In this document: in pieces, positions 56,111 through 64,000 of the stretch
Layout: each line of letters opens with the position of its first letter
Numbering within the stretch: position 1 is the first letter of the stretch
Position numbers and translations under genes: made by a program
Assembly: GCA_026393275.1 (NCBI GenBank)
Contig: JAPLAM010000045.1
Span: 1-64,000 of the forward strand
DNA from: Arthrobacter sp.
GTDB taxonomy: Bacteria > Actinomycetota > Actinomycetes > Actinomycetales > Micrococcaceae
Direction: 5' to 3'
Length of the DNA: 64,000 bases
The notes under the pieces: generated by a model
What the model was told of the DNA's origin: nothing
What the model saw: the letters and a program-made list of their open reading frames with translations, nothing else
The model's database searches: none

Positions 56111-57070
56111 TCAGCGGCCCAGCCGCAGCCGCCGCCGGACCCCGAGGCGCGTCGGCCTGCCGCCGGTGCCGAGCAGGAACCTGGCTGCAACCAGCGCCAG
56201 CCTCCGGTTGCCGGGCCGGATCGGTCCCTCGTGCAGCTGGCCCGGCACCACGGCAAACTCGATCGCCGGAACCGCCGCGGCGAGCTGCCGCCCGGTGTCG
56301 GCGAAGTAGCCCGGGCTCCAGCCGCCGGTCAGCATCAGTGTGGGCGTGGTGAGGGCGGCAAAGTCGGCGAGCTCGGCGTCGGCGGCCAGCACCGCCCGCA
56401 TCTCGGCGACGGCCGTGGGCAGCAGTTCCCGCATCTCCACGCCGAGGGTGGTCCGGGCCGAGAGGATGCTGAGCATGCGCAGGGCGCCAAGCGGCAGCTT
56501 CGACACCGGGCCCGCGGTTTCCAGGCCCTGGACCAGCAGGGCCCAGGCATGGTCCAGTTCCCCGGCGGCCACCGAGCGCTCCAGCTCGGGCCGCCAGCGG
56601 CCGTTGAGGTTCCCGGCGAGGGACACGGCGGCGTCGTAGGTCACCAGGCGGCGGATCGGCACGCTGCGGGTGGCCTGCAACGCCACGAACCCGCCGTAGC
56701 TGTGCGCGACCACGTCGGTGGCGCCGGTGTGCCGCAGCACGGCGGCCAGGTCGGCCACTTCCGTCGCCGCCGAGTAGTCCGGGGGCTGCGGCGAGGACCC
56801 GGCCCGGCCGCGGCGGTTGTAGCAGTGCACCGGGCGGCCCAGCAGCCGGCCCAGGGTCCGGGCGAAGGAACGGTACAGGGCGTCCGTGATCAACGTCCCA
56901 TGCACGACGACGACGCCGCCCGCCGCGGACACTCCATCCGGTGCGCCGCCCGGTGCGCTGACCGAGGTGCCGCCCGCCGCGGTGGCCGGCCGTGTTTCCG
57001 GCGCCGGCCGGAAGGTGTGCAGCTCAAGGTGCCCCTCGCCGTCGTCGGTCCGAATCGTCCACGTCTCCAT
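56111..57070 (-). CDS. Alpha/beta hydrolase (second related copy)
   Basis: A 319-residue alpha/beta hydrolase with nucleophile VVAHSYGGFVALQAT, a paralog of the 54558-55391 protein (shared NRRGR-x-SSPQP block and a common mid-region RWRPELERSVAAGELDHAWALLVQGLETA). It has an extra alanine- and glycine-rich insertion of about 25 residues near its N-terminus (PETRPATAAGGTSVSAPGG) and a basic C-terminal tail. No signal peptide is seen. It is the first gene of the three-gene hydrolase-tdk-hydrolase group and is divergent from lysS across 77 bases. Confidence 0.83.
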   Translation of the reverse strand: METWTIRTDDGEGHLELHTFRPAPETRPATAAGGTSVSAPGGAPDGVSAAGGVVVVHGTLITDALYRSFARTLGRLLGRPVHCYNRRGRAGSSPQPPDYSAATEVADLAAVLRHTGATDVVAHSYGGFVALQATRSVPIRRLVTYDAAVSLAGNLNGRWRPELERSVAAGELDHAWALLVQGLETAGPVSKLPLGALRMLSILSARTTLGVEMRELLPTAVAEMRAVLAADAELADFAALTTPTLMLTGGWSPGYFADTGRQLAAAVPAIEFAVVPGQLHEGPIRPGNRRLALVAARFLLGTGGRPTRLGVRRRLRLGR

Positions 57071-57133
57071 AGCTGTGAGTCTATTCCCGGTCTATTCCCG
57101 CGCCTCCCGGACCGGCGGCGCCCGAATGCCCGG

Positions 57134-57139
57134 TAAACT
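57134..57139 (+). promoter_or_regulatory. -10 TAAACT of lysS (leaderless)
   Basis: TAAACT matches TANNNT and lies 8 bases before the GTG of lysS, with no Shine-Dalgarno sequence between, so the messenger is probably leaderless. Confidence 0.5.
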
Positions 57140-57147
57140 TGGGGATT

Positions 57148-58680
57148 GTGACTTCCCAAAACACCTCCGCCCCGAACCCCGCAGCCGAGCACTCCGACGC
57201 CAGCGAGCAGACGCTGGTCCGGATGGAGAAGCGCGCCAAGCTGATCGAACGTGGCATCGAGGCGTACCCAGTGGGGGTCGAGCGCACGCATTCGCTGACC
57301 GAAATCCGCGAGAAGTACTCCCACCTTGAGGCCGACGAGACCACCGGCGACATTGTCGGCGTGACCGGCCGCATCGTCTTCATCCGCAACACCGGCAAGC
57401 TCTGCTTCGCCACCCTCCAGGAGGGCGGACCCGACGGCAAGGCCGTCCGGCTGCAGGTCATGCTCAGCCTCGCCAACATCGGTGAGGAAGCGCTCGCTGA
57501 CTGGAAGTCCCTCGTTGACCTGGGCGACCACGTCTTCATCAAGGGCGAGGTCATCTCCTCCCGCCGCGGCGAACTCTCCGTGATGGCCGAATCCTGGGCC
57601 ATGGCCTCCAAGGCGCTGCGGCCGCTGCCCGTGCTGCATGCCGAGCTCAACGAGGAGACCAGGGTCCGCCAGCGCTATGTGGACCTGATTGTCCGCGACG
57701 AGGCCCGCGAAATGGTCTACACCCGGGCCGCGATCACGCGTTCCATCCGCGAAACGCTGCACCGCCAAGGCTATGTCGAGGTGGAAACCCCGATGCTGCA
57801 GCTGGTGCACGGCGGCGCCACGGCCCGTCCCTTCGAGACCCACATGAACGCCTTCGACCAGAAGATGACGCTGCGCATCGCCACCGAGCTGTACCTCAAG
57901 CGCACCGTGGTGGGCGGGATCGACCGGGTCTACGACATGGGCCGCGTCTTCCGCAACGAGGGCGTCGATTCGACGCACAGCCCCGAATTCACCACCCTGG
58001 AGAGCTACGAGGCCTGGGCGGACCAGTTCGTCATGGCGGACCGGATCAAGGAGCTCATCCTGGATGCCGCCGACGCCGTCGGTGTGGGCCGCGTGCTGCA
58101 GACCGAGGCCGGCGACATCAACCTCGACGGCGACTGGGCCTGGATGGCCGTCTACCCGGGCCTCTCCGACTTCGTGGGCCAGGAAATCACCCCGGAAACC
58201 CCGGTCTCCGAGCTGCTGGCACTCGCCGCCAAGCACGAGGTCAAGGTCGACGCCGGCTGGGACGCCGAGAAACTCGTGGTGGAGCTCTTCGGCGAACTGG
58301 TCGAACCGACGCTGCTCAACCCCACCTTTGTCTACGACTACCCGCCCTCCGCGCAGCCGCTGGCACGCCAGCACCGCGAGGACAACCGGCTGATCGAAGC
58401 GTGGGACCTGATCATCGGCGGAATGGAACGCGGCACCGCGTTCTCCGAACTGATCGACCCGGTCATCCAGCGCGAACGCCTCACCGAACAGTCCCGCCGT
58501 TCGGCCGCGGGCGACGTCGAAGCCATGCAGCTTGACGAAGACTTCCTCCGCGCCCTTGAATACGGGGCCCCGCCGATGGGCGGCATCGGCCTGGGCATCG
58601 ACCGGCTGGTCATGCTCTTTACCGGCGCCGGTATTCGCGAAACCATCCTCTTCCCATTGCTGAAGCCCGAAGGACACTGA
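57148..58680 (+). CDS. lysS: Lysyl-tRNA synthetase, class II
   Basis: A 510-residue class II synthetase. The N-terminal OB-fold binds the anticodon (GDIVGVTGRIVFIRNTGKLCFATLQEGG), motif 2 is in RVYDMGRVFRNEGVDSTHSPEFTTLE, and motif 3 is in GIGLGIDRLVMLFTG. GMERGTAFSELIDP is the conserved ATP-site segment. A variable N-terminal about 22 residues precedes the core. The GTG at 57148 is leaderless; a TTG three codons earlier is unlikely. The small membrane protein gene follows after 2 bases, and lsr2 and clpC come next, an order conserved in this lineage. Confidence 0.96.
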   Translation: MTSQNTSAPNPAAEHSDASEQTLVRMEKRAKLIERGIEAYPVGVERTHSLTEIREKYSHLEADETTGDIVGVTGRIVFIRNTGKLCFATLQEGGPDGKAVRLQVMLSLANIGEEALADWKSLVDLGDHVFIKGEVISSRRGELSVMAESWAMASKALRPLPVLHAELNEETRVRQRYVDLIVRDEAREMVYTRAAITRSIRETLHRQGYVEVETPMLQLVHGGATARPFETHMNAFDQKMTLRIATELYLKRTVVGGIDRVYDMGRVFRNEGVDSTHSPEFTTLESYEAWADQFVMADRIKELILDAADAVGVGRVLQTEAGDINLDGDWAWMAVYPGLSDFVGQEITPETPVSELLALAAKHEVKVDAGWDAEKLVVELFGELVEPTLLNPTFVYDYPPSAQPLARQHREDNRLIEAWDLIIGGMERGTAFSELIDPVIQRERLTEQSRRSAAGDVEAMQLDEDFLRALEYGAPPMGGIGLGIDRLVMLFTGAGIRETILFPLLKPEGH

Positions 58681-58682
58681 AC

Positions 58683-58871
58683 ATGGATTACATCGCCGTC
58701 CTGCTGCCGTCCGTCGTGGTCGGACTCATCTTCTGGTTCGCCATGAAAGCGATCTTCAATGCCGACAAATCCGAGCGCCGGGCCGAAGCCCGCGCCCAGG
58801 CGGAAGCGGCAGCCCGCGGGCGGGAACGGAATCCCGTTCCGGAGAACGGCCATTCCCCCGAACAACGCTAA
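58683..58871 (+). CDS. Small membrane protein of unknown function (62 residues)
   Basis: I do not recognise a named family. The 62 residues have one hydrophobic helix at about 5-25 (AVLLPSVVVGLIFWFAMKAIF), then a charged arginine- and glutamate-rich tail (SERRAEARAQAEAAARGRERNP). The orientation should leave the tail in the cytosol. It starts 2 bases after lysS, so it is translated from the same messenger. A similar small protein follows lysS in related actinobacteria. Possible roles such as membrane tethering are conjecture. Confidence 0.7.
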   Translation: MDYIAVLLPSVVVGLIFWFAMKAIFNADKSERRAEARAQAEAAARGRERNPVPENGHSPEQR

Positions 58872-58885
58872 TAGCGGGAGCTATT
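58870..58885 (+). terminator. Small hairpin after the lysS operon
   Basis: AATAGC and GCTATT pair around GGGA, followed by CTTTCCTGT, which is moderately T-rich. It overlaps the stop of the 62-residue gene by one to two bases. Confidence 0.4.
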
Positions 58886-58921
58886 CTTTCCTGTGAATTG
58901 TCTTGGAACATGATTTACGCT

Positions 58922-58951
58922 TTGACTCAAGGCCGTAAAAGGATGGATACT
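58922..58951 (+). promoter_or_regulatory. lsr2 promoter (TTGACT-N18-GATACT)
   Basis: TTGACT (58922-58927) and GATACT (58946-58951) are separated by 18 bases in an AT-rich tract. A start about 7 bases later would give a leader of about 50 bases before lsr2. Confidence 0.6.
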
Positions 58952-59007
58952 TTCTACAGATACATCCTGCTTTTCTAAATTCTCATCCATTTGAAAAGAG
59001 AACCTTT

Positions 59008-59334
59008 ATGGCACAGAAAGTCAAAATCATCCTCGTTGATGATCTGGATGGGGGATCCGCGGACGAAACTGTTCGGTTTGGCCTGGACGGCGTCAGTTAT
59101 GAAATTGACCTGTCATCCGGCAATGCGTCGGAACTCCGCTCGGCGCTCGAGCGGTACGTGGGCCACGCACGCAAGACTTCAAGCGGCCGGGCAACCCGGA
59201 CTAAAGTTTCGACCGGGCGCAATCAGGACTCGGCACAGATCCGTCAGTGGGCCCGGGACAACGGCTATGCGGTAAACAGCCGCGGCCGTATCCAGGCCGA
59301 AATCCAGGAAGCCTACCAAAAGGCGAATTCCTAG
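59008..59334 (+). CDS. lsr2: Lsr2 nucleoid-associated protein
   Basis: A 108-residue H-NS-like protein that bridges AT-rich DNA and silences foreign genes in actinobacteria. The N-terminal dimerisation domain is MAQKVKIILVDDLDGGSADETVRFGLDG, and the C-terminal DNA-binding domain contains IRQWARDNGYAVNSRGRI with the RGR hook that enters the minor groove. AAGAGA precedes the ATG. The upstream 136 bases are AT-rich with a clear promoter, unlike the GC-rich surroundings, which may allow autoregulation. A hairpin terminator lies at 59388-59422. Confidence 0.96.
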   Translation: MAQKVKIILVDDLDGGSADETVRFGLDGVSYEIDLSSGNASELRSALERYVGHARKTSSGRATRTKVSTGRNQDSAQIRQWARDNGYAVNSRGRIQAEIQEAYQKANS

Positions 59335-59387
59335 TTCAGCCGCCTGAGCGGCCTTGCCGCTCCAGACGGACATTTCGGACGTCGTTG

Positions 59388-59422
59388 GACAATGCCCCTG
59401 CCCCTACGGCGGGGGCATTGTC
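59388..59422 (+). terminator. Hairpin terminator after lsr2
   Basis: GACAATGCCCC (59388-59398) and GGGGCATTGTC (59412-59422) form a perfect 11-bp stem with a 13-base loop, 53 bases after the lsr2 stop. No U-tract follows. Confidence 0.65.
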
Positions 59423-59548
59423 ATGTCCGCGCCGAAGCTGGCGGGCGTGTGGCATTCCGGCAGGTCCAATGCCCGTTCATCCAGCTCACTCCGTGCCGAC
59501 GTGGGCCCGCGCAGGCCAGCCGCCGGCGCCGCCGTCGTCCGCCGGGGG

Positions 59549-59570
59549 AGTGCCGAACGAGTGCCGAACG
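59549..59570. repeat. 11-bp tandem repeat AGTGCCGAACG x2
   Basis: Two exact copies (59549-59559, 59560-59570) lie in the clpC upstream region. The 11-bp period is about one helical turn, which would put both copies on the same DNA face. Confidence 0.7.
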
Positions 59571-59716
59571 GCCCCCGATTGGCCGCCGGGCGGACCGTGA
59601 CAGGTACCCCGCCGGGGGCTTGCCCGGCACACCGGTTTCCCCCATGGCGAACAAGCCACAAATCTGGAACTCCGCCACGTAGCATCAAAGTACGTCGTAG
59701 CTAGGAGTGTGGCGAA

Positions 59717-62209
<2,493 letters not shown>

Positions 62210-62232
62210 ACGCCCGCCGGTAGGACGCCAAA

Positions 62233-62275
62233 AAAGGCGCCGTCCGCTTCCCTCAAGGAAGCGGACGGCGCCTTT
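62233..62275 (+). terminator. Strong rho-independent terminator of clpC
   Basis: A 19-bp perfect stem (62233-62251 with 62257-62275, core GGCGCCGTCCGCTTCC) with loop CTCAA starts 24 bases after the clpC stop. It begins in an A-run and ends in TTT, so it can act in both directions. Confidence 0.9.
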
Positions 62276-62280
62276 GCCGT

Positions 62281-62310
62281 GTGCGGGCGTGTGCGGGCGT
62301 GTGCGGGCGT
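62281..62310. repeat. Three tandem copies of GTGCGGGCGT
   Basis: Three exact 10-bp copies follow the clpC terminator and end 22 bases before the Rieske gene stop. Such a repeat can vary in copy number among strains. Confidence 0.85.
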
Positions 62311-62331
62311 GCGACGGCGGCCCGGGCGGGC

Positions 62332-62778
62332 TCAGGCGGTAACCGTGATCCATTCGCCGTCAACCGCCGCGGTCAGCCTGCCCAGAGGTGCCCTTGCCGG
62401 GCCGTTGAGCACGCTGCCGTCGGATCCCTTGAACGAGGAACCGTGGCACGGGCAGGTGAAGTCCGCGCCGGCCGGAGCCACCGGGCAGCCGGCGTGCGTG
62501 CAGGCGGCGTCATACGCCAGGACCGTCTTGTCATCCGGCCGGAAGATCACCACTGCTTTGCCGTTGACCGTCCCGGTGGCCGTAGCGCCCACCTTCACAT
62601 CCGTGAGTTTGCCGACCCTGACCGCGGTGCCGGCCGGGACGGCGGGTGCGGCCGCGGCCGTGGAGGCCGGTGCCGCGATCGGGGCGACGGAGCAGGCCGA
62701 GAGGCCCAGGGCGCCGCAACCCATGGCACCGGCACCGAGCAGAAGGGAGCGTCGAGGCAGGGAGTTTTCAGGGTTCAT
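62332..62778 (-). CDS. Rieske (2Fe-2S) lipoprotein with Tat signal
   Basis: A 148-residue protein. The ATG at 62778 gives MNPENSLPRRSLLLGAGAMG with twin arginines at 9-10, and the lipobox LSAC with C29, so it should be exported folded and lipid-anchored. After an alanine-rich linker, the Rieske cluster ligands are CTHAGC (93-98) and CPCHGS (109-114). Without a cytochrome b or oxygenase nearby, it is not the bc1 subunit; it resembles small exported Rieske proteins of unknown partner found in actinobacteria. It may carry electrons at the outer membrane face. Confidence 0.88.
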   Translation of the reverse strand: MNPENSLPRRSLLLGAGAMGCGALGLSACSVAPIAAPASTAAAAPAVPAGTAVRVGKLTDVKVGATATGTVNGKAVVIFRPDDKTVLAYDAACTHAGCPVAPAGADFTCPCHGSSFKGSDGSVLNGPARAPLGRLTAAVDGEWITVTA

Positions 62779-62904
62779 GCATCCATCATGCCAACGGTCC
62801 CTGATAGTCCCCTGCAACTCCGGCCCGGGCATTGATCTGAAAGCAGTGTTTCACTCTGAGTGAACGGGGTGTGATCCGGCCCACTGTGGGTGTTGAATCG
62901 GGGG

Positions 62905-64000
62905 ATGGCTTCCACCGACACGCAGACCCTGAGCGAACACCCCGACACCCCGTTCCACGATCTGGACCATTACCTCGCGATCCCGCGCGTGAGCGGCCTT
63001 TCGCTGAGCCCCGACGGCACAAGGCTGGTCACCACCGTGGCCACGCTCAACGACAAGGGCACCGAATACCGCACCGCGCTGTGGGAACTGGATCCCGAGG
63101 GGAAGAAGCGGGCCCGGCGGATCACGCGCAGCGCCAAGGGCGAGGCGGGGGCCGTGTTCGCGGCGGACGGCAGCCTGTACTTCACTTCGGCACGGCCGGA
63201 CCCCGAAAGCCCGGACGCCGATCCGGTCAACGCGCTCTGGGTGCTCCCGCCCGACGGCGGCGAGGCCCGCGTGGCGCTCTCCCGCGCCGGTGGTGTCAGC
63301 GGCCTGCTGGCCGCGAGGGACGCCGACGCCCTGTTCGTTTCGGCCTCCGTGCTCGCGGGCTCCACGGACGAGGACAACGACGAGGAGCGCCGCAAGGCCC
63401 GCCAGGACAACAAGGTGGCCGCGATCCTGCACAGCGGCTACCCGGTGCGCTATTGGGATGCCGACCTGGGCCCCGCGCAGCCGCGGCTGTTCGCCGTCGA
63501 GCCCGGCGCGGAGCCGGAGCCGGGCAAGCCGGTGACCGTCGACGCCGTCTCTCCCGTCAAGCTGCGCAACCTGACCCCCGACGCCGGCAACGGGCTCCGC
63601 GAGGCCGACACTGTCGTCAGCCCGGACGGGAAGACCCTCTACAGCAGCTTCACCCGGCCGCTGGCGAATGCCGACTCCCGCACCTTGCTGGTGGCGGTCG
63701 ACGTCGCCACCGGCACCCGCCGGGTCCTGCTGGACACCGAAGGGATGAGCTACTTCCCCGGCCCGGTCAGCCCCGACGGCCGGACCCTGGTGGTGTTGAG
63801 TGAGTCCGACACGACCCCCGAGCGGGCGCCGAGGATCGGGCTGCATCTGCTGGCGGTCTCGGCCGACGGCGACGCCGGGCTGACACCGCTCGCGCCGGGC
63901 TGGGACCGCTGGCCGCGGCCCGCCGCTTGGCTGCCGGACGGATCGGCCCTGCTCGTGACGGCGGACGAGGACGGAGCGTCGCCGGTGTTCCGGGTCGGCG
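62905..64000 (+). CDS. S9 family peptidase (prolyl oligopeptidase/acyl-peptide hydrolase type), N-terminal part
   Basis: The frame from ATG 62905 (MASTDTQTLSEHPDTPFHDLDHYLAI) is open to the right edge for 365 codons. The seen part is a beta-propeller with repeated SPDG segments (LSLSPDGTRLV, VVSPDGKTLYSS, PVSPDGRTLVVLS, AWLPDGSALLVT), as in prolyl oligopeptidases and acylaminoacyl peptidases. The catalytic Ser-Asp-His domain is beyond the edge, so activity cannot be judged. GGGG lies just before the ATG. It is divergent from the Rieske gene across 126 bases. Confidence 0.85.
   Translation, partial: MASTDTQTLSEHPDTPFHDLDHYLAIPRVSGLSLSPDGTRLVTTVATLNDKGTEYRTALWELDPEGKKRARRITRSAKGEAGAVFAADGSLYFTSARPDPESPDADPVNALWVLPPDGGEARVALSRAGGVSGLLAARDADALFVSASVLAGSTDEDNDEERRKARQDNKVAAILHSGYPVRYWDADLGPAQPRLFAVEPGAEPEPGKPVTVDAVSPVKLRNLTPDAGNGLREADTVVSPDGKTLYSSFTRPLANADSRTLLVAVDVATGTRRVLLDTEGMSYFPGPVSPDGRTLVVLSESDTTPERAPRIGLHLLAVSADGDAGLTPLAPGWDRWPRPAAWLPDGSALLVTADEDGASPVFRVG

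Larger units (their letters stand above)
59335..59716. other. 382-bp gap between lsr2 and clpC without a gene
   Basis: I support no gene here; open frames on both strands lack family features. It holds the lsr2 terminator hairpin, an 11-bp tandem repeat, and the clpC control region. Near the right end are TAGCAT (59680-59685), a possible -10, and GGAAC (59666-59670) with GTA 19 bases later, a weak match to stress sigma-factor promoters. I see no clear ClgR or HspR operator. Confidence 0.6.

Overview
The window is a high-GC actinobacterial chromosome segment with no rRNA, tRNA, CRISPR array, insertion sequence or prophage that I can recognise. The organism is most likely a member of the Micrococcaceae of the Arthrobacter/Pseudarthrobacter type. 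The reasons are a DUF222-type protein, an Lsr2 nucleoid protein next to lysS and clpC, the block tilS-hpt-ftsH-folE-folP-folB-folK-DUF3180-PH-PH-DUF2520-panC, many GTG starts, and many starts without a Shine-Dalgarno sequence but with a -10-like hexamer 6-8 bases upstream (leaderless style). The assignment is inferred from gene content and order; no database was searched.

Layout. 1-9.96 kb is accessory: a cut-off DUF222 protein, a MmyB-type regulator divergent from a short-chain dehydrogenase, a ClpX-type zinc-finger/HTH protein divergent from an MFS exporter with a 31-bp palindrome between them, a nitroreductase-like protein, a 2H phosphoesterase, a GGDEF diguanylate cyclase, a phosphoglucomutase gene broken by an internal deletion, a DUF4190 protein and a pirin. 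10.0-21.7 kb is a complete-looking hexuronate catabolic locus read in two directions from a 238-bp AT-rich centre. Leftwards run a LacI regulator, a binding protein, an ABC ATPase, two permeases and a mannitol-dehydrogenase-family hexuronate reductase. Rightwards run uronate isomerase, altronate dehydratase, KDPG aldolase and KDG kinase. Together they would import a uronic acid and convert it to pyruvate and glyceraldehyde 3-phosphate.

21.7-38.4 kb holds single genes and small operons: an APH-fold kinase with a universal stress protein, a POT peptide transporter, a zinc alcohol dehydrogenase, an amidase, a rhodanese, prephenate dehydratase, a diacylglycerol-kinase-type lipid kinase, seryl-tRNA synthetase, a HAD phosphatase, a putative HTH protein, phosphoketolase, a DUF429 protein and a type B carboxylesterase. 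38.5-52.8 kb is housekeeping: pyrophosphatase, a PBP4-type DD-peptidase, a DUF2342 zincin, tilS, hpt, ftsH, then the folate genes run with almost no gaps into two PH-domain membrane proteins, a DUF2520 protein and panC.

52.9-64 kb holds a DHA2-type drug exporter with a possible 9-codon leader ORF, thymidine kinase between two related alpha/beta hydrolases, lysS, a small membrane protein, lsr2, clpC with a strong terminator, a Tat/lipoprotein Rieske protein, and the start of an S9-family peptidase cut by the right edge. I see no obviously new multi-gene defence or secretion system. The best leads are the broken pgm, the possible translational attenuator at 52.9 kb, and the zinc-finger/palindrome/exporter module at 2.4-4.2 kb.
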